This document shows positions 12,012-23,742 of a DNA stretch of 64,000 nucleotides, piece after piece. The notes under the pieces were generated by a model, which saw nothing but the letters and a program-made list of their open reading frames with translations, ran no database searches and was not told where the DNA came from. Made by a program: the position numbers and the translations under genes. This DNA comes from Carex sylvatica (taxonomy: Eukaryota > Streptophyta > Magnoliopsida > Poales > Cyperaceae), in the NCBI GenBank assembly GCA_964058845.1, contig CAXKVR010000167.1:124001-188000 (forward strand), in the 5' to 3' direction. How positions within the stretch are numbered: the stretch's first letter is position 1; each line of letters starts with the position of its first letter.

Positions 12012-12730
12012 GTGGAGGCGGCTATGGTAATATGCATATTACATATCAACCGGTGCTATGGACTTTCATCTCTATTTTTAAAGCTCAAACAGTCGATCTG
12101 GACCGTTCAATACGATATTCATATGAAAATGTACTTTCAGATTAAATTTTATATTTTCTTGAATTTTTTTAACTATTTTTTTAGATGGGTAGAAATTAGA
12201 AAACCACTATTTTTGGATGGTTAAATTTTTTTTTCAAATCAAGTGATTTTCTATCCATCTAAAAAATAGTAAAAAAAAATATAAAAATATAAAATATGCT
12301 CTATAATCATGTTTTTTTGTGGAGTAAGAGTTAGAGTAAATCACGCTAACCTTAAGTAGTCAAGGAATAAAAGAAGAGTAAGGTGGAGTAAGATGTCAAT
12401 TAATATGAAGTTATTTTATCTTTCTAGATGGATAAATTTATTCTATAGGCCATTGTCATAAGCAGAGTCTCATTTTTTAACACTTTACTCCTCTAAACGT
12501 ATTAATTTAAGCCATGAATTAAGTTATAAAATGAGATATGAAATATGTGGAGCAAGATGTTAGATGTAGTAAGTCATTTAATCTTTATTAACTTTACTAC
12601 ATGACCTACAACTACATTTTTATTTGAAGATTATGTTGAACGAATCAAATTGACTGTTTAAATATTAAAAATGCAAATATGAGTCCATAATATGAGCAAT
12701 TGTTTAATATGCATATTACCATAGCCTCAC
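12012..12730. mobile_element. Mutator-type non-autonomous element, about 720 bp
   Basis: The left end (gtggaggcggctatggtaat then atgcatatt) and right end (aatatgcatattaccatagc then ctcac) are inverted repeats of about 25 bp. Flanks atttaatca and ttttaatta are a diverged 9-bp duplication (7 of 9). The ggctatggta tip is shared with the perfect hairpin at 7637-7805. An internal inverted pair lies around 12165-12275 (agatgggtagaaatt against attttctatccatct). There is no open frame of transposase length, so the element is non-autonomous. Confidence 0.65.
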
Positions 12731-14949
12731 TTTTAATTAATCACTTAGGCATTTAAGGACAACTGATGTATTTATTGTATTCAATTATAAAAATTTAGCT
12801 AATTTGTATTCATATTTATACTTGTTAATTTACTCTTTAAATTCACATATTTCAATCGAGCTTTTCTTTCCCCATTTGTTCTGTAAAAAGTAAAAAGTGT
12901 GGCACTGCATAGCCTATAAAAAGAACCGTCACAGGAAAACTAAACCTACTAGTAGGCTAGCACCCTGGTTTATCTTTCCCAGATCCAACCTTTACAGAGC
13001 TTTTAAACAACTAACCATGATCCAACGGCTGTGATGCATTTTCTCAACTCGAGTACTGGTATTACTCTAGTCTTTGGAACTTTAGAAGGAATATTATCTT
13101 CACTCTCTTTAATCAAACTATCAAAGTAGCAGTTCCCAGGACCATCAATTTCAAACAACAGGTGCTCATTTCATCTCACGCTTTAATTATACTTTTACAG
13201 TACTAAACCAACAGGCCCTTTGTAGCCTGTCAAGCTAACCATTTATTTATTTTCATGTGCTATCCTCTCCGGCGCGTGTGGGAGCATGAAAAGAGTCAAT
13301 ACCACTAACTACTTGCATCCATTTTCCAAAACAGAGAGATTAATGTAAACATTTTGATAGTCTGATTTAAGACAAAGGACTGAAGGGTATGATGATATGT
13401 GAGTATATAACTAATTGTCTAAACATATTGAAAGCATATTAATTAATGAAAATGGATAGTCAGAACCAATTCAAGAAAGCGAAAATGATCACAATAATTC
13501 TATATCTGCAAGCACTGGTTGCTACTTTTGGTTATAAGGAATTTGCGTTTCTAGTTAGTATAATAGAAACAGCTAAAATTCATAATAGAAGACGCCATTG
13601 ATTGGTAAGTTTCGGAAGAAAGTTTCAAATTAAGAACTAATGGAAAGAGATGTGATGCCAAATTTAAATAACATTGATGGAATTTTCCAAAATAAATCAA
13701 CAATTTGATGCCCCCTGGCCTTCTTTATCTATTATTCTGTATTGTCGTCACAGTTGATATTATTCTTGTATCTGCCTTTTATATTATAGATTTTGTTCTT
13801 CTCACGTAATTCCATTTCAGTGAAACCATCTAATTAAGTCTATAGCAAATGATTAAAAAAACAGATAATTATACCGGGCGTTCAAATTTCTATGTACACA
13901 ATGGCTTAACGTGCATTCATAATAATTGAATGATATATAGTCAAGGGCAACGAAAAAAAAAATCAATAATATATCCAATTAAGTATCTTTTGCATAAGAA
14001 AAATCACATAATGTTTTTTTTTCCTCCAAATATGTATATTTAATGCAAAATAGCCAAAGCAAATTGATGAAATATATTTTTTTTTTGAAAAAAAAATTCA
14101 CTTTGTATTTCAACTTTAAATCTCACTGATAATATCTCAAAACACGAGATGCATAAAAAATCTAACACGCTTTAGAAGTATCATTAAAAAAAATATTTGA
14201 ATTGTTTTCATTAAATAAAGAACATATGCATATACACTACATATAGCTATATACCTTTTTTTCTCTTTAAAAAGTTACACCTTTAATCTGTTTCATTAAC
14301 GAAACAACAATAAAAACAGATTCAATGTACATATATTGCTAATAAAAGGTCTGGCGTACAAGCAAGCGAATGTCATTAGCAATTGCGATTATAGTTGAAC
14401 TTGTTACAATTTATTTAACAGATAGATTTTAATGTTTTATTGATTTCCATAACAGAGGATGTGAACTGTGAAGGTTATCTTCTTCTTTTTCTTTTTCTTT
14501 TTTGAGGAAAGAATTGTGATTCTGTGAAGGTTATCGTGAGAACTGGAGAGCACTGGTATTGTTTATAGTTTCCAGTTTTCATTCTCCTCGTTAAGTCGCG
14601 GCGAGCACGCGTGCTCCTCGATCTTCGTGCGAAATCAGAACCGTCCAAAGGAGACGATCTTCGATCTGCACGAATTACGAGGCATGTAGGTGACGACAAG
14701 CAGAGAAAGGGCAAAACGTAGTCAAAAGTTCGGTCTCTTTTGCAGGAATTTAATTTGCTTCGTATTCCGGCATTTTTGATTTTTTTCGGCTGTTGGGGTT
14801 TGCACAATACTTCTCACTTGGACTCGTTCTATACGCCGACCAAAGGATAGGTGCGGTTCTATTTACAAAAGGGCCCTCGCCTAGGAAGGAAATTATCTTT
14901 GTACGAAGATAAAACAAACTTCTGTTGGAAAACTGGTTAGACGGGTTTA
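12731..14949. other. intergenic DNA, no gene seen
   Basis: AT-rich spacer. Open frames here are short, lack splice partners and resemble nothing I know. A moderately GC-rich patch at about 14575-14700 contains repeated 'cgatcttcg' and 'cacgaa' words and may be a decayed element. Confidence 0.4.
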
Positions 14950-15160
14950 ATCTTAATACATTTATTTTTTGAATTTTTTTTTACTACTTAATTTTATATA
15001 AAATTAATTTTAAAACTAAATTTTTTTATATGTAAACACATCACTCATAAGATAGATGAATTTTAACAGTTCAAATTTGTCATTTCAAATCAATTTAATA
15101 AATTTTACAGTTCACTAAAAAACTTTGTGAACTTAAGAACACCTAGTTCTACTCAACTAT
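14950..15160. mobile_element. decayed half-copy of the gagtagaacta MITE family
   Basis: The 15030-15158 stretch (tgtaaacacatcactcata ... gaacttaagaacacctagtt) matches the right arm of the elements at 6036, 36893 and 47092. The left arm is missing or unrecognisable. Confidence 0.5.
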
Positions 15161-16099
15161 GCCTTAAAAATTTTGCTTTCACAATGCGGTTTTTTACCAA
15201 TGTCACGCTGCAAGTTTTTTTTTTTAACTTCATGTGGTATAAGTATAAACATTTAGTTCGTACATTGTTGTCACTTTTGGACTTTTTCTAACTAAGTTTT
15301 TAATAATTAGACTTATTTTTCAACTTCGCTTTTAAAATAATATTTATAAAAAATGATAAATAATTATTTTAGTATCGCACTACAGTACCTGCATAGTACC
15401 CACGTTGCAATGTCCACACTTAGAGAAATAATGTATTATGGTCCCCACTAATTATATAGTATCAATTAATTATTATTCTAAAATTTCATTAGCATCATTT
15501 ATCTATGGTTCTCACTAATTATATATTTTCCCTTTTACAATCCCCGCACTCGTTCTCGTGGTAACCTTTCTCTAACAAAAATAATTGATTTCATAGAAAT
15601 AAGTACTTCAATGCATAGATATAAATACTTTCAGTACTTAGATATTAAAACTTTCAATGTCATATGTGAAAAAAAAATAAATATGTAGACATTCGTAGTT
15701 ATAAATACTTAGAAGTTAAGATATTAACACTTAAAAAAATATTAATACTTTGATGCGTGACTTATTATGATTATCCTTTTTCGAGTTCCCCAATCATCCC
15801 CGCGTCAGCCTTTCTCTAACAAAAATAGTTGACCTCATACATATAAATACTTCAGTGTATAAGAAATACTTTCAATACTTAGATATTAATACTTTCATTG
15901 TCATAAGTAAAAAATACTTGTAAGTATAGGTATAAATACTTGTACGGTGAGGTATAAATGCTTGCACGAAGACAAGTCTGAAAGTACGTCATCATGGATC
16001 TCATTTGAAATAAAAAATTACGTAGGTATTAATAATATGGAAAAAAATTTAAAATTGTGGAGATTTTGCAGTCCCTACAGGAAGTTATATTTTTGTATT
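15161..16099. repeat. interspersed 'ataaatactt' repeat tract
   Basis: Words such as tagatataaatactttc, cagtacttagatatt and gtcataagtaaaaaatactt recur many times between about 15590 and 15970 and again at about 18697-18740. The phrase gtggagattttgcagtccct near 16050 is echoed at about 18757 (ttggagtttttgcgatctcc). The two sides therefore look like one older repeat split by the insertion at 16100-18697. Confidence 0.5.
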
Positions 16100-18697
16100 T
16101 AATTTTTGGTGGTCCTCCCGCGGTACCAAGGCGGTACGCATCCCGGCTGGTACAGTCTCGTTGCAGGGTCGGGAACAACCGACCTGGGTGTTTTAGGAAG
16201 CGATCTTACCCTTTTCGCCCGGCATGTAATTGCGCCACTGGGGTCTATTCCCCTCGGGTAGCCTGCTAGGACAACCACGCCATCCGTGGTGGACTTACCT
16301 AAGGTCGGGTTGGGAGTGATGACCCCTGGTCCGGTTTGGCCGATTGTGGGACGGTATGGATGGTGCTGTCTGTCTGCTTGTCGGCACCCTCAAAGGGCAC
16401 AAAAACTTGATGTAGAATTTTATTCTCTTATGCAAGTAATAAATCCTAGTTTATACTCAATTTGGTTGCAAGTGTACAACCTAGTCAAGTAGTACTTAGG
16501 GATCGTCTCCACAGGGACAAGTCGAAATATCAATTCTAACCTAACGATTTAATTTAGTAAAAGCGAAGTAAAAAGTGTTTTGTTTGTTTAAGAGGTTTGT
16601 TTGGTAGTGATTAAACTGAATTAAACTAAAGTCTTAAAGTGAAATTTGATTTTAAACAAGTAAGAGAAATTAGGGTTTCTTAGGGTTCCTATCCACTAAT
16701 GTCATGATTAATTTGTTTGTTAAATTTGATCTTATATTTATGAAGCCACAGTTGGATGTTGTAGGTACAAAGTGATATCTCTATATTAATACCATCTTCA
16801 AATTAGAATAAACGTCACCTCTCGGTACTTGGCTACACTAATCTAAAGTCATTAAGTTCTTACTGTCCCAATTGATCTAGAAAGCTATTCGTCACCTCTC
16901 GGTACTTGGCACAGTTCTCTAAACTATTGGGTGAAGCCCGTATAAGACACGCGTCACCTCTCGGTACTTAGCCTATCAAATACCCTATTCTTTATGGTCG
17001 AGACTTAATATTCAATTTCTCAATTGCAAATACCAAATCCTAAGATTTCATGTGATTTCGATTAAGTCTTCACAATCAATTAAAATAAAGAATAGATCAT
17101 AATAAAGAACAAGAAGATATGAAATAAAACCAACTAGATCATAACAAAAGTTTCAATTACAGCCCTAATTAATCCTAGAAAAGCCTTTAGCCAATCATGG
17201 CTAAAGCACAAATGAAATTAAAAGAGTTCAAAGAGTTCCAAAGAAAAGAAAAACAATAAAACCGGTTGATCAATGATGTTCTTTTCTCCCTTTCTTCTTC
17301 TCATTTTTCTCCTCTCTTTTCTCTCTTCTTTTCTGTCTAAAAACTGTCTAATTTTCGTCCCTAACCATTCTCTTTTTCAATCCCCCTTCAAATCCTAAAT
17401 AAATAACTAAAAATAGCAAATTCGGGCTCTGAACCGACTTATTGCGGGCCGCAGTAAAGTTGGTTGCGGGCCGCAATGAATGGAGGCAGTTAACACCTTG
17501 TCGCGCAGAAACTATAGAAGTCATTACGGGCCGCAATGATTGTGGTTACGGGCCGCAATGAATATGCAGGAATGAAAGGGCTCTGACTTGTTTTGTTACG
17601 GGCCGCAATGGGAATCACTTCGGGCCGCAATAGCATTGACAGTTGCTCCAATCTTCGTGCTGACTTGCTACAAATTACCCGTTTTGCTCCGTTAAGCTCC
17701 AAATACTTGATTACCTGTAAAATAAACATAACTAGTGCAGTAACTTGAACTTTCGGATATTTTAACCTAATTAAACCTAATTTAATCAAAACGTGGCTTA
17801 ATTTACATAACTAACCCTAGGTTTCAATAGATACAATTTTGGCTTATCAAAGGGCAAAACAGCATCGTCATTAGTGGAATCGGGCATCTGTGAGATGATC
17901 CCGGAAAGGCGGGTCAAATCCAAGGTATCGGTGTTGGACTTGAAAGGATTCATCTTCATCTCGCTCTTTGGTGAGTAGTTAGGGCCCCCACAGTGGTTGA
18001 TATGGGCTATCTCATAACAGCAGGCCGTATGCTAGGAAGGACTTGAATTGGGCTCGTCCTGCTCGGAATCGCAGGCCGAGAAATGACTAACTCGGAGAGA
18101 TCAGGAGATGATCTCGTGTTTTCAGGTCTCGAAAGTCAGAGGGCAATCTCGGAGACTAATGAACAATCTCGGAGATATCGAACTCTTTCCTATTTGATAT
18201 CTCTAAGAGTGTAAGTGTGTAAGCCTGTATTGCTTGTGGTTCGCCCTTTTTCCTGTCAAATGAAGGGCCTTATATAGTGTGACCTACGTACCACCTCACC
18301 CTTGTCTGTCAGGAATAAGCTAGTTCGTGGGTTGGTTACAAGATCATGTGATCATGGTCATTTATAATCGGTGGTTTCACTGTCAAGTGACATCGTGAAC
18401 GGTTATGGTATAACTGAAGTCATGAACAGTTAAGTCGTAACCGGTGTCATAGGCGGTTAAATCATAACCAATGTCGTGAATGGTTAAGTCGCTCGGAAGG
18501 CAACTTCAGGGCTTTAAGCCGCGGTATTGCTATCTCGGCCCATTTAAGTCAGCCAATTTTGGGCTTTCGTTATAATGGGTTTCAATCGTAGACTTTTTCA
18601 TTTGATCCCAGGTTGGCCTCTAGACATAGGTCTGAATTCCGGCCTTGTTCGTGGTCTAGATTGAAGCTAAAATGGTATTGAGAACATGACCCTATCA
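16100..18697. mobile_element. nested retroelement-like insertion block
   Basis: This GC-richer block interrupts a local AT-rich repeat whose halves resume on both sides. It ends in ...gaccctatca just before the resumed repeat at 18698. The ends look like a degraded LTR or solo LTR, but I could not fix a TG...CA pair or a 5-bp duplication. It has no intact gag, protease, reverse transcriptase or integrase frame. A second element (16400-17847) is nested inside it. Confidence 0.5.
16400..17847. mobile_element. inner nested element with cggtacttggc and cgggccgcaat repeats
   Basis: Flanks caaagggca at 16391-16399 and 17848-17856 are identical, marking an insertion of about 1.45 kb into the outer element. 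The left part contains the phrase 'gcaagtgtacaacc' followed by 'ggatcgtctccacaggga', found in many plant LTR elements. The block holds three copies of gtcacctctcggtacttggc (about 16810, 16889 and 16950) and six of cgggccgcaat (about 17445-17630). It has no coding frame. The element class is uncertain, because a 9-10 bp duplication is unusual for an LTR element. Confidence 0.55.
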
Positions 18698-19722
18698 ATA
18701 GATATAAATACTTCCATGCATATATATTAATACTTTAGGGAAAAAAAAAAAATTTGGAGTTTTTGCGATCTCCACAAAAAGTTGTTTTTTTCACATTTAA
18801 TTTTCAGTGGTCCCTGCGAAAACTGTTATCAGCTTTCAAAAATGATAACTGTTAAAATAAATTAATATATATACAAAATTACTATGCGTACGTTCAGATT
18901 TTTTGAATTAAATATTTTTTTTTGGAAATTATTATGCGTATATAAAATGACAAAATCATAATTGGCTGTGCAGTATATTAAAAAAACGCTCAAAATTATT
19001 TATATTTCTTTACACAGCGTGGTAGAAGAACTTGTAAGCCTTCTTTGTTACTAAATAAATCTAATGATTCACTTATAGTGAAGTGGATTTATTTTCTAAT
19101 TTTTGTGAGAATATATCTTACAACCTATTTGGAGAATGGAGATTACCTCGTCGAGTCGTCGGTCGTCACTCTTGTAAAGTGTTCAAGGGCATAATTATTG
19201 ATTGGAATAATTATTCTGCTAAAAAAGGTATCCCAAGTTAATTTCGGCTTAAAAAACTTCGTCTTTTCTTTTAAGAAAATAACAAGGTATCCCTGGTTAT
19301 TTTAAATTCAATATTTTTCCTACCATGGACCAGTACATATCCAAAATGTTGGTAATAATAATATCGTACACTATTTCAAATTATTGACACGGATCACAAA
19401 CAATACAAATACAAATCAAAATAGAAAAGAGTTCTCTCCTCTTACCTGCAAGCTATCCAATAATTAAACAAAAATAAAATCTTTTGATCTTCCGGCTTCC
19501 TCTTGATTATTTTGGAAAAGTTTTTATTTCTGCCTTCCGACCTTTCTCTTTTGGTGAATTTTCATATCGCTCAACCTTGATTAATTAGTATCTAGTTTGT
19601 ACTAATTTTATGATGTGCTTTGCCAAAAGTTCAAATATACTGTTTGTGTAATTTTTTATTGGGTGTTGTACAACTAAAGTAGAAGTGTGACGATATCCAT
19701 GTACAATTTGATATTATTTAAT
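18698..19722. other. intergenic DNA, continuation of split repeat
   Basis: Resumes the 'tataaatactt' repeat from before 16100 and then becomes ordinary AT-rich spacer. No gene seen. Confidence 0.4.
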
Positions 19723-20099
19723 AAGGAGGGGTTCAGTTAAACATTTTTTAGTGACACCGAATTACACTTTTCATTTACAAAGTTTTCAAAATTCAAATAA
19801 TTGATTGAAACTGTTCAACATGATGAATATATTAAAATGTGCTTGCAGATCAAATTTTTTATTTTTTTTATTTTTTATTTACTATTTATTAAGTATTTAA
19901 CAAAATCGCTATATTCAGTATTGAATTTTTGTACCCATTTTAATAAATGGTAAAAAAATTCAAAAAAATGTAAAATTTGATATGCAAGCACATTTTAATA
20001 TATCCATCATGTTGAACGGTTTGAATCGACTGTTTGAACTTTAAAAATGTAGGATGTAATCCGGTGTCACTAAAAAATAGTGTAATTGAATCCCTCCTC
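19723..20099. mobile_element. foldback MITE, gaggggttca type
   Basis: The left end (aaggaggggttcagttaaac, then attttttagtgacaccg) is mirrored by the right end (cggtgtcactaaaaaatagt ... gaatccctcctc). Flanks ttatttaat and ttatttaac match at 8 of 9, again a 9-bp duplication. The inner arms carry gcacattttaatatatcc and the complement of its partner, as in the foldback at 48098. Confidence 0.7.
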
Positions 20100-21316
20100 T
20101 TATTTAACATCTAGTAATATTTAACTTGGTATTATTCTATAAGGTTTTTTTTTATTGTAAATAAATGTCAAATAATTGTACAAGCTAAGTCAGATGCTCA
20201 AAACAAGCTAGCTCAACTTCAGAACGGGTCCACAGAGGAAAGGAAAGAGAGCAGAGGTGAAATGGTCCAAGAGCGCATCTGCCCGCGATCATTCTCTTGC
20301 TAAAAAACTGTCAAATTTGAAGGTGAGCAGAGGGTGAGAAGGAAAACATAGGTGAACCTTCACAAAATCTAACATCAACATTTGAATGGAGAGAAGAGGG
20401 AGAGGGAATGGAAAGAGAAGACAAACTTTCTTCGAATTGTGTTTAGTTGACAAATTATGACGAAGGTGAGAAGTATTTAAAGGAAAAAGTTTAACCTTGC
20501 ATAATTATAATCAATAGAATTGATTTCTCCTCCCACAATTTGGGATGTAACAGATATAAATGAATTTTGTTACAAATGTTTTCAAATAAAATGATACAAA
20601 TGTCAAACCCTATATCTTACATATATAATTTCTATCCAAATTTGTTTGTCACAAACTTACATCAGTCATCAAATTTATCATTAACCTTCTAAATTTTAAT
20701 AAATCAAACAAAAAATAAGATAGAAATGAAAGTTAAATTTACTTTTCCTTATTAATCATTATTTGAAGATGTTAAATATATTAATTTTTCATTCAATTCA
20801 ATTTCATTTCCTTCTATTATTCATCTCCTCTCCCCTCCCTCTATTCTCCTTCCAGACAAGGTATAAAAAGAAAACTCAACCACCATTTCACCTCCAAATT
20901 GAGGTGTTAGGAGTAAAATGGCTGGCGTCTCCTTCCCTTTCCTTTCCATTGATACCATTTCACCTTCAATTGTAAGCACAATCTTAAAACATTGTCACAG
21001 ATTGAATTGCACCGTAATTTTTAGATATGGTATCTTGAATACTTGAACATACAAGAACATATTGAAATTTAAAATTCATCTCCACTTAATCATATCCTTG
21101 TCGTTAGAATTAAGTCTAAAATAATGAAAATCTAATTGTAGCTGTTCCAATTCCACAAGCTGTTTAGTAAATAAAATATTAATGCTATCAAAATTAAATA
21201 CATCAACGACAACGCAATTAGGACTGAAATTCTGAAAACAATAATTTGAAACAATATGAAATAAGTGGGAATACAATAATGAGTTTGGCTAGTATAGCAT
21301 CAGTGTCATTTCAATA
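20100..21316. other. intergenic DNA, no gene seen
   Basis: AT-rich spacer with short frames only. A pyrimidine-rich patch near 20815-20860 is not supported by any coding signal. Confidence 0.4.
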
Positions 21317-21651
21317 TATATAACATCAACTCTAAAACCTATCAAATTGATTTCAAACGGTAAATCCAAACCGTTCAATTCAATTTACATTATGTGTGAT
21401 GTATTTACATACAATTTTTTTATATTTTCAAGTTATTTTAGTATCAAATCAAGCGGTAAAAATATTGAAAAATTAATGTATTAAAATTAACTTAAAAAAT
21501 CAAATATTTGACTTCTTGATCTAATACTAAATAAATTCGAAAAGTTATAAATTTTGCATGTAAACACACAACTAATGAAGTAGATCGGTTTGAACGGTTT
21601 AGATTTACCGTTTGAAGTCGATTTGATAGGTTTTAGAGTTAGTGTTATATA
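21317..21651. mobile_element. foldback MITE, tatataaca ends
   Basis: The left end (tatataacatcaactctaaa then acctatcaaattga) is mirrored by the right end (gatttgataggttttagagt ... tgttatata). The inner sequence (taaatccaaaccgttca and its partner) is related to the gagtagaacta family, but the tips differ, suggesting a sister family. No target duplication was assigned. Confidence 0.65.
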
Positions 21652-21655
21652 AGTA

Positions 21656-21850
21656 ATATTATGTAATTAGTATCTTATTAATGATATATAACTATAGAAT
21701 TAATATGTTATATTGTTAATATATTAAATAATTATTATAATAATATAATAATATTTTATAGTTATTATTAATATATTAATATTATATAATTAGTATCTTA
21801 TTAATAATTATTATTAATATATAATTATATAATTAATATCCTATATTGTT
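21656..21850. repeat. near-pure A/T tract
   Basis: About 195 bp almost entirely of A and T, built from words like ttattaatatat and attagtatcttattaa; the longer word occurs twice. It could act as a matrix-attachment or bending region, but that is inference only. Confidence 0.6.
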
Positions 21851-23039
21851 ACAATAATAGATGCATTCTCAAGCACATTTGTTTGACCATCTATCTATCC
21901 AAAGCACATTATTTTAACCATCTTATCCATCCAAAATAGGATAGATTTTCCATTTCTCACAATTTTATTTAAAGTCAAATATGAACTATCTCTAAATCTC
22001 TCAAAATAAACCTGCAGTCTGCAGAAGAAGAAATTTCTGGAAAAAACATTGTCAGCAGCACCATATTAATTTTCTTAAATTAATTTCATCCCTCTTTCTC
22101 CATAGCTCTTTAAATCTAATCCATTCAAATTCAATCCTCCAATAATAAACGCCAATTTTATATATTCCCCCCCTAATTACAGTTATTTACCGGTTAACCT
22201 AATAATGTGGGACTGCTGTGTGGGGTTTCTCGTGGTTAATCACCGGACAAAAGGTTGTCCCGACAATGACGTCACGTGCATGCCAGTTGCTGGGCTTGCT
22301 GCAAAAACTGGGAAATGGGGACGGGGACCACCACCCCGGGATTTCCTCCGCATTGTTGGGCCCACGATCCAGGATTTTACTGGCCACGTGGCAGCTTTAT
22401 GTGGCCCAATTACTCGATCTTTATTACATGTTAAAAGGATTTTTTTTTTCCTCATAAATGTTAAGAGCTTATTTTATTGCATGTTTTTTTTTTTTTTTGA
22501 CAGTTGAACTTGAAGCCCTTATTTTATTGCATGCTACAGAAGCTTCGGGATTAGGAAAAATAGCTGGGGAATAAAACGGTACCAGTGCTGACGTTAATTC
22601 TAAAATTTTATTTTTTAAAAATAATTTACACGCATCAAGTTCATTTTGTTTTCTTAATTCAAATGTAGGGGAGATTTATAATATTAATTCAATTTTAATC
22701 AACTTCTAAGTCGACAGTACCCTACCAACTTCCATTCTTTATTTTTTTGAAGTCTTACCGGAGAAACCGGAAATTATAGAAAATCAAGAAAATACAAGCA
22801 AAATTAGTCCTAAAAATAATGAGGTGCCAGAAAAGAATTTGAATGAGCATTTTATTTCAACCATTCAGATGAAATCCATCCAAACTGTTCAATGAAAATG
22901 TCAAGTGGTCTAAGATATCAACATTTTAAGATCACAAACTGTGAGTCAGTGACTGTTGCCGTGAGCCGAATTCAAATACTGTGATGTGAAACAGTGCAAG
23001 GCCGAAATAGCTAATAAGCTATCACTAAAAGAGAAAATA
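21851..23039. other. upstream spacer of the ARF gene
   Basis: Mostly AT-rich. A GC-richer patch at about 22200-22420 contains tgacgtcacgtg (overlapping TGACGTCA and CACGTG cores) and ccacgtgg. Open frames occur there on both strands but none has splice partners or a recognisable product, so I treat it as non-coding. Confidence 0.35.
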
Positions 23040-23742
23040 ATAAACAAAGAAGAATTCCCAATTCCAAGAGAGAGAGAGCGCAATATAGCAGTGTCCTGTT
23101 TTCGTGTAGAGCTCGTCTTTCTCTGTACCTAAAGCTGCCATCAGAGCAAGATCCAATGACACCCTGCCACCTCAACCTAGAATTATAAATATTACTCGCT
23201 GCATCTCACCCCCGGTGATCACACCGGTCTCACTGACAAGGAGCCCAGTTGAAACTGTTCCCACTTGTCAGTGATACCTCCTCTATAGCGACACGTCAGC
23301 ATTTTCTCTATAGTGGATACTAAAGAGAGGCGAAAGCGAGAGAGCATAGAGAGAGGGAGAGGGAGGGAGAGAGACAGATAGAATCATGGCTTCTACCATT
23401 GAAAGGTCAGCATCTTTCTGTCAGGCGAGTTGCAAAAGACCGATTAAAAGCACAATTCGACCACTCGTCTCATGATTCTCTCTCCTCTCTAATTTCGGCG
23501 TGCCAAAAACGAACGCTTTTTATCAAACACCTGGTCCAGACGCAGCCCCACTCCGATTTCAGATTTTGAAGTCTCTGTTTTTCCTCTTCAATTTTGCAGT
23601 GGGGACGAGCGAGGGAGAAAATTGCATCTCCTTTTGGTATAATAACACGAGAAAGATGAGGCCTGTTCATTAAAGTCGGGATCTTTTTGCTATTTTGGCT
23701 GGTCGCAGCATAGTTCCTTTCAACTTTTCGCGTTGATTTATT
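23040..23742 (+). promoter_or_regulatory. GA-rich leader of ARF5 with three upstream ORFs
   Basis: A gagaga-rich stretch at about 23325-23380 is followed by three short upstream ORFs before the main ATG: 23386-23475 (29 codons, starting MASTIERSAS), 23472-23492 (6 codons, overlapping the stop of the first) and 23656-23673 (5 codons). Arabidopsis ARF5 and ARF3 leaders are known to carry upstream ORFs that make translation depend on the ribosome (RPL24/STV1). The transcript start is not visible, so whether all three lie in the mRNA is inferred. Confidence 0.5.

Noticed and set aside
14475..14807. 110-codon minus-strand frame
   Set aside because: Lys/Arg-rich tail comes from a pyrimidine run (ttcttctttttcttt), there is no recognisable domain, and it lies in transposon debris.
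16057..16492. Adjacent open frames in the GC-richer insertion
   Set aside because: They lie in the outer nested element and resemble no retroelement protein.
22205..22507. Overlapping open frames on both strands in a GC-richer patch upstream of ARF5
   Set aside because: Neither frame has family resemblance or splice partners. Open frames on both strands are expected where stop codons are scarce.
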